Notes: generated by a model not told the origin, from the letters alone. A DNA stretch of 64,000 nucleotides from Desmonostoc vinosum HA7617-LM4 (GCA_019359515.1 JAHHHC010000023.1:1-64000); one strand, 5' to 3'. Shown: positions 17,950-27,443, numbered from the stretch's first letter. Translations and numbers: made by a program.

Positions 17950-18232
17950 ATTATTTACTGAGAAAAACAAATGACTAATGAATTTTTCTCTATTGATGTG
18001 CATCCCCTTCATTTTCACAAAGTCAAAAAACAAAAGCTGAAGTATAAATTGGAAGGTTAAAGTTAACTCGCCCATTCTTAAATTCAGGCTTGAATACTTG
18101 AAAAACTCTAAATTTCCGCCTATTAGGGATAAGGCATATACCAAGATAGTTGTTACTTTTCATCTTTCATATTTGATACTTGAGACTTTTTTTAGCAAAA
18201 ATAATTCACCTGCAAATCTCCGAGGTAATCAC
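17950..18232. other. Intergenic region upstream of rfbF
   Basis: AT-rich; no gene. The plus-strand frame of rfbF stays open back to 18098, but the ribosome site and family N-terminus place the start at 18233. Promoter(s) of the polysaccharide locus are probably here. Confidence 0.35.
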
Positions 18233-19006
18233 ATGAAAGCGGTGATTTTGGCTGGAGGGCTTGGTACACGCCTCAGTGAAGAAACCAATATCAAACCCAA
18301 GCCGATGGTTGAGATTGGTGGTAAGCCAATTCTATGGCACATAATGAAGACTTATTCTGCTCACGGTATTAATGACTTCATTATTTGCTGCGGTTATAAA
18401 GGTTACATAATCAAGGAGTATTTTGCTAACTACTTCTTACACATGTCAGATGTTACCTTTGATATGCGATTTAACCAGATGAATGTACATTCTGGTTATG
18501 CTGAACCCTGGCGTGTCACCTTAGTCAATACAGGTGATCAAACAATGACAGGTGGACGCTTAAAACGCATTAGCGAACATGTTGGTAACGAAACTTTTTG
18601 TTTTACCTATGGTGACGGTGTAAGTGATGTAAATATCACAGAGTTAGTGAAATTTCATCAAGAACAAAATACTCTAGCAACACTCACAGCAGTTCAACCA
18701 GCAGGGCGCTTTGGGGCCATTTCTCTGGCACATGAGCAAACTAAAATCACCAACTTTCGCGAGAAGCCAGAAGGTGACGGAGCTTGGATTAATGGTGGTT
18801 ATTTTGTTTTAGAACCAGATGTGATTGATTTGATTACTGATGATTCTACCGTTTGGGAAAAAGAACCATTAGAAAAGTTAGCTGACATGGAACAGTTATC
18901 AGCTTTCAAACATGCTGGTTTTTGGCAACCAATGGATACTTTACGCGATAAAAATTACCTAGAGGAGCTATGGAAAAATGGTCAGGCTCCTTGGAAGGTA
19001 TGGTAA
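18233..19006 (+). CDS. rfbF: Glucose-1-phosphate cytidylyltransferase
   Basis: 257 residues; makes CDP-glucose from CTP and glucose 1-phosphate, the first step towards CDP-linked deoxy and branched sugars. The nucleotide-binding start MKAVILAGGLGTRLSEET is textbook; other landmarks are KPKPMVEIGGKPILWH, the metal-binding YGDGVSDV and the product-site INGGYFVLEP. GAGG lies 8 bases before the ATG at 18233, and an upstream extension in the same frame is unlike the family. First gene of the long polysaccharide locus; a homologous gene opens the HEP island of Anabaena PCC 7120. No CDP-glucose 4,6-dehydratase (rfbG) follows. Confidence 0.95.
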   Translation: MKAVILAGGLGTRLSEETNIKPKPMVEIGGKPILWHIMKTYSAHGINDFIICCGYKGYIIKEYFANYFLHMSDVTFDMRFNQMNVHSGYAEPWRVTLVNTGDQTMTGGRLKRISEHVGNETFCFTYGDGVSDVNITELVKFHQEQNTLATLTAVQPAGRFGAISLAHEQTKITNFREKPEGDGAWINGGYFVLEPDVIDLITDDSTVWEKEPLEKLADMEQLSAFKHAGFWQPMDTLRDKNYLEELWKNGQAPWKVW

Positions 19007-19104
19007 TAAATTCAAAATTCAAAAACTCATAGTACTTAGGTTTTTGATATTTTGATTTCTGCACATCACGCTTATTTACTGTCATTTTAAGTGCAACAAT
19101 ACCA

Positions 19105-20319
19105 ATGTATGATTTTGCGATCGCCGGCGGCGGTATAGTAGGACTATCTACAGCGATGGCTTTGGGTAAACGTTATCCTGATGCCCGGATTTTAGTACTG
19201 GAAAAAGAAAGCCAATGGGCATTTCACCAAACCGGCAATAACAGCGGCGTCATTCACTCTGGTATATATTACAAGCCAGGGAGTTTCAAAGCTCAATTTT
19301 GTCGTGACGGTTGTCGTTCAATGGTGGAGTTCTGCCAAGAACATGAAATTGACCATGAAGTCTGCGGTAAGGTGATTGTTGCAACCACAGAACAAGAGCT
19401 ACCGCGCTTAGAAAACCTCTACAAACGGGGTTTAGAAAATGGTATTGCAGTCCAGAGAATCACACCAGAAGAGGTTAAAGAAATTGAGCCTCATGTCAGT
19501 TCTGTGGGTGGAATTCGAGTATTATCAACTGGTATTGTTAATTACAAACAAGTTTGTTTAAAATACGTCGAATTAATTCGACGTCAGGGCGGAGATTTAT
19601 ATCTCAATACAAAAGTGCTGAAAATCTCCGCCAGTGGGGGAAATCAGGTATTAGAAACAAACAAAGGCAACTTTGAAACACGCTTTGTGATCAATTGTGC
19701 TGGATTGCATAGCGATCGCATTGCTAAATTAAATCAAGTCGAACCCCAAGCTAAAATTGTCCCTTTTCGCGGTGAATATTACGAACTCACCCCCGAAAAA
19801 CGCTATTTGGTCAAAACTCTCATTTATCCGGTTCCCAATCCCGATTTTCCCTTCCTGGGAGTCCATTTTACCCGGATGATTGACAGTAGCGTTCACGCGG
19901 GGCCTAACGCAGTTCTTAGCCTCAAACGCGAAGGATACAAAAAAACTGACTTTGACTTGCGGGACTTTGTTGAGGTTGTCACCTATCCTGGTTTCTGGAA
20001 ATTGGCAGCCAAACACGCCGATGAAGGCATTCAAGAAATCATCCGTTCTTTGAGTAAAGCAGCCTTCGTCAGGAGTTTACAAAGACTGATTCCTGAAGTC
20101 CAAGCAGCAGATTTAGTTCCCACCCATGCAGGAGTCCGCGCCCAAGCTTTGATGAAAGATGGCAAACTAGTAGACGACTTTTTGATTCTTCAAGGCCAAA
20201 ACTCCGTCCATGTTTGTAACGCACCTTCACCTGCTGCCACATCCTCTCTAGAAATTGGCAAAGCAATTGTTGCCCAAATTCCCCAACCGTTGCATCTTAG
20301 CACCGTTGTCAGTTTGTGA
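19105..20319 (+). CDS. lhgO: L-2-hydroxyglutarate oxidase-like FAD-dependent oxidoreductase
   Basis: 404 residues. Rossmann FAD motif FAIAGGGIVGLSTAMALG at the N-terminus; DAO-family markers HQTGNNSGVIHSGIYY, VNYKQVCLKYVEL and the C-terminal PSPAATSSLEIGKAIV. Closest known family is LhgO, which oxidises L-2-hydroxyglutarate to 2-oxoglutarate. In this setting, between nucleotide-sugar genes, it may instead act on a sugar-derived hydroxy acid or clear a by-product of the 2-oxoglutarate-dependent enzyme nearby; that is inference. Located 98 bases after rfbF. Confidence 0.85.
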   Translation: MYDFAIAGGGIVGLSTAMALGKRYPDARILVLEKESQWAFHQTGNNSGVIHSGIYYKPGSFKAQFCRDGCRSMVEFCQEHEIDHEVCGKVIVATTEQELPRLENLYKRGLENGIAVQRITPEEVKEIEPHVSSVGGIRVLSTGIVNYKQVCLKYVELIRRQGGDLYLNTKVLKISASGGNQVLETNKGNFETRFVINCAGLHSDRIAKLNQVEPQAKIVPFRGEYYELTPEKRYLVKTLIYPVPNPDFPFLGVHFTRMIDSSVHAGPNAVLSLKREGYKKTDFDLRDFVEVVTYPGFWKLAAKHADEGIQEIIRSLSKAAFVRSLQRLIPEVQAADLVPTHAGVRAQALMKDGKLVDDFLILQGQNSVHVCNAPSPAATSSLEIGKAIVAQIPQPLHLSTVVSL

Positions 20320-20330
20320 GGGGATGCACT

Positions 20331-20395
20331 TCTCCTGTCGGAGACGCTGCGCGTAGCTTGCTTCCCCGTAGGGGTACGACTTTGCTCAGTGACTG
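20331..20395. repeat. Dispersed repeat, TCCTGTCGGAGACGCTGCGC family
   Basis: TCTCCTGTCGGAGACGCTGCG...GTAGCTTGCTTCCC...GGGGTACGAC recurs inverted at 27487-27538 and, shortened, at 40630-40665. All three copies abut CACTGAGC-type and STRR repeats, so they form a composite repeat. Confidence 0.8.
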
Positions 20396-20729
20396 GGGGG
20401 AGACGGGGACGCGGAGAATAATCAATGACAATTCCCCAGTCCCCAATCTTATATGGCAAATTGGCTACACCTAACAGAGGCTCTAAGACTAAACTAGAGG
20501 ATACACCAATCATAGGCTTCTGTTTATTTGACAAATAAATTGGTGTTGATGCCGATATTTGAAGGTGCGATCGGCTAAGAATTTGTGGTGAATTTTATCT
20601 ATATATTCAGTACGAACAAAATCAAAGATTCTGAGATTTCTCTAAATTCTTAATCAGGACTTTATACCAGGTATCCAAAATCAAGCAACAAATCCAACCC
20701 TGAAAAACCAGACTGAGCTTGACTTTCCT

Positions 20730-20793
20730 AATTACGAATTACGAATTACGCGCTTCGCAGCGGTAGCGACGTAGGAGCGTCATTACGAATTAC
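20730..20793. repeat. AATTACG element (copy 1)
   Basis: Direct repeats AATTACGAATTACGAATTACG and CATTACGAATTAC flank a GC-rich core (CGCTTCGCAGCGGTAGCGACG). Related copies are at 32564-32687 and, inverted, 44448-44517. Confidence 0.75.
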
Positions 20794-20901
20794 CCATGAC
20801 TGTTTGCTGGTAATGAGGTGACAGTCATAAATTGTGTCGCTATTTGATCCGCATCGGAATTGAATTCAACTCATCATTCAAGAACAGAGGATTAGACAAT
20901 A

Positions 20902-21930
20902 ATGAAAGTATTGATAACTGGAACAGAAGGATATTTAGGTTCGTTATTGCCTCCTCTGTTAATTGAACGAGGACATGAAGTTCTCGGTTTAGATACTGGT
21001 TTTTATAAAGTTGGTTGGCTGTACAACGGTACTGAGGTGACAGCTAAAACCATTAATAAAGATATCCGTAACATCACTCCAGAAGATTTGCAAGGCGTTG
21101 AAGCTATAGTTCACATGGCAGAACTATCCAACGATCCTACCGGGCAATTAGCACCCAATATCACCTACGACATTAATCATTTAGGTTCAGTTCGTTTGGC
21201 GAACTTGGCGAAAACATTGGGTGTACGTCGCTTCGTATATATGTCTTCGTGCAGTGTTTACGGCGTAGCTACCGATGGTGATGTCACAGAAGCATCTGGT
21301 GTTAATCCCCAAACAGCTTACGCAGAATGTAAAACCCTGGTAGAAAAAGATGTCAGACTACTAGCTGACGATGATTTTTCCCCCACCTTCATGCGGAATG
21401 CTACTGCTTTTGGTGCTTCTCCTCGGATGCGCTTTGATATTGTTTTAAACAACTTGGCAGGCTTGGCGTGGACTACCAAAGAAATCAAAATGACTAGCGA
21501 TGGCACACCCTGGCGTCCATTAGTCCACGCATTAGATATCTGCAAAGCAATAGTTTGCGCTCTCGAAGCACCACGAGACATTGTACACAATCAAGTATTT
21601 AATGTTGGAGATACAGCAAATAACTATCGCGTTAAAGAAATTGCTGAAATTATTGCTGATATCTTCCCAGATTGTAAATTGTCCTTTGGCGATAACGGTG
21701 CAGACAATCGCAGCTATCGAGTTTCTTTCGAGAAAATCAATACAACACTCCCTGGATTTAAGTGTGAGTGGAATGCCCAACGCGGTGCCCAGCAGTTGTT
21801 GAATTTATTCAGTCAAATAGATATGGCTGAAGATACTTTCTTGTTTAGAGGATTTACACGCTTAAAACAGTTAGAGTATCTGATTCGTACCGAACAAATT
21901 GATCAGGATTTTTTCTGGAATAAGAAGTAA
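20902..21930 (+). CDS. NAD-dependent epimerase/dehydratase (extended SDR) of nucleotide-sugar metabolism
   Basis: 342 residues. Nucleotide-binding GTEGYLG at residues 7-13, SSCSVYG, and catalytic YAECK (Tyr-x-x-x-Lys). The C-terminal substrate half (FNVGDTANNYRVKEIAEII) is that of sugar-nucleotide SDRs. It could be the 4,6-dehydratase, 4-ketoreductase or epimerase step on the CDP sugar made by RfbF; sequence alone does not decide. An ATG start follows an AGAGGATTAG ribosome site. The methyltransferase gene follows after a short gap. Confidence 0.9.
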   Translation: MKVLITGTEGYLGSLLPPLLIERGHEVLGLDTGFYKVGWLYNGTEVTAKTINKDIRNITPEDLQGVEAIVHMAELSNDPTGQLAPNITYDINHLGSVRLANLAKTLGVRRFVYMSSCSVYGVATDGDVTEASGVNPQTAYAECKTLVEKDVRLLADDDFSPTFMRNATAFGASPRMRFDIVLNNLAGLAWTTKEIKMTSDGTPWRPLVHALDICKAIVCALEAPRDIVHNQVFNVGDTANNYRVKEIAEIIADIFPDCKLSFGDNGADNRSYRVSFEKINTTLPGFKCEWNAQRGAQQLLNLFSQIDMAEDTFLFRGFTRLKQLEYLIRTEQIDQDFFWNKK

Positions 21931-22038
21931 CCAGAATTACAAAGCACTAGTAAACAAATGCAAGCTTCCGAATCAATTATCTTTGGTTCGGACTTATTTC
22001 ATATAGCAAACCATTTTCAAGTAATAACACGTAAGTCT

Positions 22039-23307
22039 ATGGCGATCGCACAATGTCGTTTTAGTGGTCAACCCCTGCACCACACATTTGTTGATTTAGG
22101 AATGTCACCTTTAGCCAATGCTTATCTTACTACTGAACAGTTAAAGAATGCCGAGAAATTTTACCCTCTCCATGTGTATATCTCTGAAGATTCGCTTTTA
22201 GTTCAATTAGAACAATTTGAAACTCCCGACCAAATTTTTAGCGACTATGCTTACTTTTCTTCCTACTCGGAAACTTGGCTTAAACATGCCAAAGCTTACA
22301 CCGATATGATGGTAGAAAAATTTGGCTTTAATCACAACAGTCAAGTGATCGAAATCGCCAGTAATGATGGCTATCTGTTGCAATATTTTTTAGAGAAAGG
22401 AATCCCCGTTTTAGGAATAGAACCAGCAGCTAACATAGCCAAGATAGCCCAAGCAAAAGGTATTCCTAGTATAAACAAGTTTTTTGGTATTCAAACAGCA
22501 CAAGAACTATTTACACAAGGAAAACAAGCTGACCTTTTAATAGGTAATAATGTTTTAGCTCACGTACCAGATTTGAATAATTTTGTTGCTGGGATGAAAA
22601 TTGTCTTGAAGCAAGATGGCATCTTAACCATGGAATTTCCTCATATTTTGCAACTCATTCAACAAAATCAGTTTGATACTATTTATCATGAACATTTTTC
22701 TTATTTTTCATTTCTAGCTGTCGAAAAAATCTTTTTAGCTCACAATTTAGTAGTTTTTGATGTCGAAGAACTACCTACTCATGGCGGTTCTTTGAGAATT
22801 TATGGAAAACATGAACATGCTGATTATCCTGTAATTAGCGAACGAGTTAGCCAGATTAAAGCCAAAGAAATTGCTGCTGGTTTACATCAAATAGAAACTT
22901 ATTGTGTATTTGGAGAAAAAGTTAGACAAACAAAACAAAAGTTACTAAATTTTGTGCTGGCAGCTAAAGTACAAGGTAAATCTATCGTTGGTTATGGTGC
23001 GCCAGCAAAAGGTAACACACTGCTAAATTATTGTGGTATTGGTAAAGATTTTATCGATTACACAGTAGACCGTAATCCCTACAAACAAGGTTTGTTTTTA
23101 CCTGGAACTCATATCCCTATTTTTCATCCAGATAAAATCCGCGAAACTAAACCGGATTATGTATTAATTTTACCCTGGAATCTTCAAGATGAAATTATGG
23201 AACAAATAGCATTTATTAGTGAATGGAATGGGCAGTTTGTAGTTCCAATCCCTGAAGTAAAAATTTATTCGGTCACTGTACGCAATCATCAGTTAATAAC
23301 ATCGTAA
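22039..23307 (+). CDS. Sugar C-methyltransferase (class I SAM-dependent)
   Basis: About 422 residues with the three-part layout of NDP-ketosugar 3-C-methyltransferases: a short N-terminal Cys-containing region (AQCRFSGQPLHHTFVDLG), a SAM-binding core (VIEIASNDGYLLQYF, then LIGNNVLAHV), and a C-terminal domain with VGYGAPAKGNTLLNY. IYHEHFSYFS is a conserved catalytic-loop segment. I prefer the ATG at 22039 because it puts the Cys/zinc motif at the N-terminus as in the family; an in-frame ATG at 21958 would add 27 residues. It would add a methyl branch to a ketosugar made by the neighbouring enzymes. Confidence 0.87.
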   Translation: MAIAQCRFSGQPLHHTFVDLGMSPLANAYLTTEQLKNAEKFYPLHVYISEDSLLVQLEQFETPDQIFSDYAYFSSYSETWLKHAKAYTDMMVEKFGFNHNSQVIEIASNDGYLLQYFLEKGIPVLGIEPAANIAKIAQAKGIPSINKFFGIQTAQELFTQGKQADLLIGNNVLAHVPDLNNFVAGMKIVLKQDGILTMEFPHILQLIQQNQFDTIYHEHFSYFSFLAVEKIFLAHNLVVFDVEELPTHGGSLRIYGKHEHADYPVISERVSQIKAKEIAAGLHQIETYCVFGEKVRQTKQKLLNFVLAAKVQGKSIVGYGAPAKGNTLLNYCGIGKDFIDYTVDRNPYKQGLFLPGTHIPIFHPDKIRETKPDYVLILPWNLQDEIMEQIAFISEWNGQFVVPIPEVKIYSVTVRNHQLITS

Positions 23308-23430
23308 TTATCAATTTTTACAATTACTTTGTTGTTATTTCATCAATTACTTAAAAAACAGGATTGCTTTTGGGTTATCACTTACTAAGTAATGAAAACG
23401 CATTAACAGCTTAATACTTTTTCTTCTGTC

Positions 23431-24465
23431 ATGAATAAGCTACTGACAATTGCAATCCCTACTTACAATCGGGCTAACTTACTTGATCAACAATTAGCTT
23501 GGCTTGCTCAAGCTATTAAAGGGTTTGAACATGAGTGTGAAATTTTAGTTTCTGATAATTGCTCAACTGATAACACTCAAGAGATAATTACTAAGTGGCA
23601 ACAAGTACTTAGTAACATTACATTTCGCTCAAATAAAAATTCTCAAAATTTAGGAGTGCTGAAAAATATTACTTATTGCCTAAATTCGGCTACAACAAAA
23701 TATGTTTGGACAATTGGTGACGATGATCCAATTCAAGATCGAGCCATTGCTTATGTCATTGACAAAGTTAAGCAACATGAGGATTTATCTTTATTATTTC
23801 TCAATTTTTCTGGACGAAATAAAATTACTGGCGAACCAGTACATCCCCCAAAAATCACTGATAATCGCTGGTTTGATGCTGATAGCGAAGACGGAGAAGG
23901 TGATAGCAAAAAGATATTTGAATATTGTTTCTCAAAAAGTGTAGGCGCAGTCATCTTTTTGACTGCTACAGTATATCGCACTGACTTAGTAAAAAATGCT
24001 CTCCAAATTTGGCCGGATGCTATAAATAACTGGATATTTTTAGCGTATTTAGCTGGCTATTGTGCCGCCAATGGACGTATCATCGTCACAAAAGATACTT
24101 ATTTGGAATGTATTGTTGGTGTGAGCTATTGGCAGAAAGAACCAAAATCTGCACTGTTAATGCAATACAAACATATCCCAGAAGTAATTTTGAAATTGCA
24201 AGAAACTGGTTATTCTAAGCAATTTTGTCGGCGGATGCTTTTACAGAATTCTCAAGAAGTTAGCTTGAGAGTTTTTTTAGGCGCTTTAAGAAGATGGCCT
24301 GTATCTGCTATCAAGACAGTAATTCCGTTTATAGCTTTAGTTAGTTTGTCAATTTTTGATGTCATGGCTTTGAAAGAGTTAAAACTTGTCGAAGCCAATG
24401 AAACATCTCCTCAAGAAATGCAAGCCAATAATAGGCGATCGCTCAATAAATCAATTATCAAATAG
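23431..24465 (+). CDS. Glycosyltransferase, family 2
   Basis: 344 residues. GT-A fold with LTIAIPTYNRANLL at the N-terminus, the first Asp in EILVSDNCSTDNT and the metal-binding WTIGDDDPIQD. The C-terminal third lacks clear membrane helices but has a hydrophobic stretch (KTVIPFIALVSLSIFDVM). Donor and acceptor cannot be told. In line with the preceding and following sugar genes. Confidence 0.9.
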   Translation: MNKLLTIAIPTYNRANLLDQQLAWLAQAIKGFEHECEILVSDNCSTDNTQEIITKWQQVLSNITFRSNKNSQNLGVLKNITYCLNSATTKYVWTIGDDDPIQDRAIAYVIDKVKQHEDLSLLFLNFSGRNKITGEPVHPPKITDNRWFDADSEDGEGDSKKIFEYCFSKSVGAVIFLTATVYRTDLVKNALQIWPDAINNWIFLAYLAGYCAANGRIIVTKDTYLECIVGVSYWQKEPKSALLMQYKHIPEVILKLQETGYSKQFCRRMLLQNSQEVSLRVFLGALRRWPVSAIKTVIPFIALVSLSIFDVMALKELKLVEANETSPQEMQANNRRSLNKSIIK

Positions 24466-24491
24466 GGTAGGCTAGGATAGGTAATCGGGCT

Positions 24492-25331
24492 ATGTTAAAA
24501 GCAATTAAAGACAAAACATTTTCACTGTATTCTGAATTACTTTGCAAATTAGCACGTTGGCAACATGCGAAAAATTTACCTGGATTATCAAAGAGCGATC
24601 GCCAAATTCTCAATGCTCTTAAACGAGATGGTGCTTGCGTTACCACACTTGCAGATTTAGGATTTGACTCTACCTCAGAACTCCTCAAAACAGCCTACCA
24701 TCAATTGTCCCAGATGGAATCACCAAATAACACACATCTCAAAAAAAGGTTGCCACAAATTTACACAGTTACAGGTTTATCAGAATTCTCTACCTGGGGA
24801 CAGGAGCAAAGACTACTCAACATCATCGAAAATTATATTGGACTTCCCATTAAGTTTCATGGTGTACATTTACGTAAAGATTTCCCCAGTGATGCACAGT
24901 TTGACACGATGCTTTGGCATAGTGATGCAGAAGACCGTCGGATTATTAAAATCTTCATTTGCTTACATAATGTAGAAAAAAAACATGGGCCTTTTGAATA
25001 CATTTCCCGCTCTTTAACACCCTTGTTTGGTTTAAATTATTGGCGACTTTTCTACAAACTTTGGTTATCTGACTATCTCGGAATCAAAGATGAAGAAGTA
25101 GAAAAAATTATCCCTAGATCAGCTTGGAAATCCTGTCCAGGCCCAGCAGGTACAGTCATTTTAGTAGATACCAAAAATACCTTCCATCACGGCACAAACC
25201 GCATAGAAGACCGAGCAACACTATTCTTTTGCTACACTGCAAATCCCCCTGAACGTCCAGACCTTTGCACTCAATATTGGGATGATACATATCCCAAAGC
25301 AGAGTCACGTTCCCCATCTAATGTAGTGTAA
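24492..25331 (+). CDS. Phytanoyl-CoA dioxygenase (PhyH)-like Fe(II)/2-oxoglutarate oxygenase
   Basis: 279 residues. The iron-binding triad is visible as H-x-D in MLWHSDAEDRR and the distal His in NTFHHGTNR, with the 2-oxoglutarate-binding Arg likely in IEDRATLFFCY. This spacing fits the PhyH superfamily, whose members hydroxylate many small molecules including sugars and lipids. It starts 26 bases after a GT2 gene and is likely co-transcribed, suggesting hydroxylation of a glycan building block or lipid carrier; the substrate is not known. Confidence 0.7.
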   Translation: MLKAIKDKTFSLYSELLCKLARWQHAKNLPGLSKSDRQILNALKRDGACVTTLADLGFDSTSELLKTAYHQLSQMESPNNTHLKKRLPQIYTVTGLSEFSTWGQEQRLLNIIENYIGLPIKFHGVHLRKDFPSDAQFDTMLWHSDAEDRRIIKIFICLHNVEKKHGPFEYISRSLTPLFGLNYWRLFYKLWLSDYLGIKDEEVEKIIPRSAWKSCPGPAGTVILVDTKNTFHHGTNRIEDRATLFFCYTANPPERPDLCTQYWDDTYPKAESRSPSNVV

Positions 25332-25338
25332 TTTTTAC

Positions 25339-25430
25339 TCACGCAGAGTCGCAGAGTCGCAGAGGAGGAAACTAGAGGTAGGACTTTTGTCAGCCTTGGC
25401 GCAGCGTCTCGCAGAGAATAACGCCAAGAA
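25339..25430. repeat. Dispersed repeat, CACGCAGAGGCGCAGAG type
   Basis: ACTCACGCAGAGTCGCAGAGTCGCAGAGG plus a second GC-rich part (GGCGCAGCGTCTCGCAGAG, about 25399-25418). Relatives lie at 28941-29046. Intergenic only. The remaining DNA to 25611 holds nothing recognisable. Confidence 0.65.
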
Positions 25431-25611
25431 TTTGTGGAGTATACGTAAGTCCTAAATTTTTAGGATTGAATTGGTATTAATCCGGTTTTGTTGACAGCAA
25501 TACTGAACAATTTACAAGTATTTTCTGCGTTAGATATTTACAATCTAGACTCTCGTGTAATAAATCACACACCAATAGCATGAAAATACATCTTCCCCCA
25601 TTCCCTTAATC

Positions 25612-26166
25612 ATGATTTTCACTCAAACCGAACTCAAAGACGCATTTATTATTGACTTAGAACAAAAGCCAGATCACCGTGGTTTTTTTGCTAGAACTTT
25701 TTGCGCTCAAGATTTTGCAGCACATGGGTTAAAGCCAACGGTTGCACAATGTAACCTGTCTTTCAACTATAAAAAAGGTACCTTGCGGGGAATGCATTAT
25801 CAAATTTCCCCAGCAACAGAAACAAAATTAATTTGTTGTACAAAGGGTGCTATTTACGACGTAATCATTGATATGCGTCCTGAGTCTTCCACCTTTCTAT
25901 CACACATTGGTGTAGAACTAACCGCAGAAAATCGCCGCGCTTTATATGTGCCAGAAATGTTTGCTCATGGTTATCAAGCACTCACAGATGAGACTGAGGT
26001 TGTTTATCAGGTGGGTGAGTTTTATACACCAGGATATGAGCGGGGTTTACGCTATGATGACCCATTTTTTAACATTCAATGGCCTTTGGATGTAACAGTG
26101 ATTTCGGAAAAAGATTTAAATTGGCCTTTGTTGAGAATGATGACGGTTGGTAGTGCTAATTCTTGA
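25612..26166 (+). CDS. rfbC: dTDP-4-dehydrorhamnose 3,5-epimerase family protein
   Basis: 184 residues of cupin (RmlC) fold: DHRGFFARTF, GTLRGMHYQ with the catalytic His, TKLICCTKGAIYDVIIDMR, MFAHGYQAL and the Tyr-containing VVYQVGEFYTPGYERGLRYD. Length equals that of RmlC. Since the locus opens with a CDP-glucose synthase and contains a C-methyltransferase, the real substrate may be a CDP-4-keto sugar rather than dTDP-4-keto-rhamnose. ATG start. Confidence 0.9.
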   Translation: MIFTQTELKDAFIIDLEQKPDHRGFFARTFCAQDFAAHGLKPTVAQCNLSFNYKKGTLRGMHYQISPATETKLICCTKGAIYDVIIDMRPESSTFLSHIGVELTAENRRALYVPEMFAHGYQALTDETEVVYQVGEFYTPGYERGLRYDDPFFNIQWPLDVTVISEKDLNWPLLRMMTVGSANS

Positions 26167-26207
26167 TTTTGATTTTAAGTACATTGAAAAAGGGAGCAAA
26201 TACCATC

Positions 26208-26264
26208 TAACATTCTATCTCTTACATAACATCCTATCTCGTGCCTAACATCCTATCGCGCATC
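26208..26264. repeat. Three tandem 19-bp repeats spanning a GT start codon
   Basis: Units TAACATTCTATCTCTTACA, TAACATCCTATCTCGTGCC and TAACATCCTATCGCGCATC follow each other without a gap. The GTG used as start of the next gene is in the second unit, so the first codons of that gene are part of the repeat. Confidence 0.8.
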
Positions 26265-27443
26265 CCTAATTCTCTCTCTTTCTTATCCAGAAAAGTCAAA
26301 GCTCGTATCGATTACGTCAAAAATTTGCAGGTTGTTTCTCTCAAGCCAAATCAGCCTGCTCAAGGAAACGTACTTATGTCTTATCGAATTGAGCCATTTT
26401 TGTTAAAACCTGGTCAACCAATGCCTAATGACCACACATGGTATTGGGAAGTATGGCAAATAGCGCAAACTTTTTTAGACTTAGGTTATAACGTTGATGT
26501 CATCCAGTTCCACAATGACAAATTCGTTCCTCAAAAAAACTATGCATTCTTTGTTGATATTCGTCATCGCTTGGAAGCGCTTGCACCAAAACTCAATCAA
26601 GATTGCATAAAAATTTTTCACGTTGACATTGCTAATATGATATTTCGCAATGCAGCTGAATGTAACCGACTGCTAGAACTACAACAGCGCAAAGGTGTTA
26701 CCCTACGTCCACAGCGATTTGAAACTCCTAATTTGGGGATTGAATATGCTGATTGCGCTACTGTATTGGGCAACGATTTTACGGTTAATACATTTAAATA
26801 TGCCAATAAACCAATGTATCGCATCCCAATTTCTTCGCCAGTTGTTTATCCCTGGCCCGAAGAGAAAGATTTAGCAGCGGTAAGAAAAAATTTTCTTTGG
26901 TTTGGTGGTAGTGCGCTAGTTCTCAAAGGATTAGATTTAGTTTTAGATGCATTTGCACAAATGCCGGAATATCATTTAACTGTTTGTGGGCCAATCAGCA
27001 ACGACAAAGAATTTGAGAAAGCTTTTTATCAAGAGCTTTACGAAACACCTAATATTCATACTCATGGTTGGATTGATGTTAGTAGTCCTGAGTTTATCAA
27101 GATTACAAACAACTGTTTAGGACTTGTTTATCCTTCAGTTTCTGAGGGACAAGCAGGAGCAGTTATCACTTGCTTGCAAGCTGGATTGGTGCCGATTTTA
27201 AGTTATGAATCTGGTGTAGACGTTCACGATTTTGGCGTAATTCTTAATAACTGTTCAATTGCAGAAATTAAAGCAACAGTTCATAGAATTGCCAACTTAC
27301 CTATAGAAGAACTAAAACTTATGTCTCGCAAGGCTTGGGAATATGCCAGAGCCAACCATACCAGAGAAAAGTTTGCCCAAGCATACCGTCATGCAGTGGA
27401 ACAGATGAGGGAGATGAGGGAGACGCGGGGACGCGGAGAATAA
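26241..27443 (+). CDS. Glycosyltransferase, GT4/GT1-like (GT-B fold)
   Basis: 400 residues. N-terminal half binds the acceptor; the C-terminal Rossmann half carries NFLWFGGSALVLKGLDLVLD, CGPISNDKEFE, YPSVSEGQAGAVITCLQAGL (the Glu-containing donor-binding loop) and a closing helix. No ATG is near the start; GTG at 26241 gives MPNILSRIPNSL, and an ATG at 26377 (MSYRIEPF) is an alternative. The last 12 or so codons (EMRETRGRGE) are made from a dispersed repeat also seen at 20398-20435. Confidence 0.85.
   Translation: MPNILSRIPNSLSFLSRKVKARIDYVKNLQVVSLKPNQPAQGNVLMSYRIEPFLLKPGQPMPNDHTWYWEVWQIAQTFLDLGYNVDVIQFHNDKFVPQKNYAFFVDIRHRLEALAPKLNQDCIKIFHVDIANMIFRNAAECNRLLELQQRKGVTLRPQRFETPNLGIEYADCATVLGNDFTVNTFKYANKPMYRIPISSPVVYPWPEEKDLAAVRKNFLWFGGSALVLKGLDLVLDAFAQMPEYHLTVCGPISNDKEFEKAFYQELYETPNIHTHGWIDVSSPEFIKITNNCLGLVYPSVSEGQAGAVITCLQAGLVPILSYESGVDVHDFGVILNNCSIAEIKATVHRIANLPIEELKLMSRKAWEYARANHTREKFAQAYRHAVEQMREMRETRGRGE

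Larger units (their letters stand above)
20320..20901. other. Intergenic region with two dispersed repeats
   Basis: Holds the repeat at 20331-20395 (TCCTGTCGGAGACGCTGCGC core) and the AATTACG element at 20730-20793. Between them only the G-rich/C-rich tract near 20395-20450 is noteworthy. No gene; the short minus-strand frames are shadows. Confidence 0.6.

Noticed and set aside
17911-18144. 77-codon minus-strand frame upstream of rfbF
   Set aside because: Phe/Leu-rich translation of AT-rich DNA, no family and no ribosome site.
18098-18232. 45-codon N-terminal extension of rfbF
   Set aside because: The frame is open, but the family begins at MKAVILAGG and a GAGG site lies 8 bases before that ATG.
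20190-20534. 114-codon minus-strand frame at the end of the LhgO-like gene
   Set aside because: Runs through a dispersed repeat and the antisense of a solid gene.
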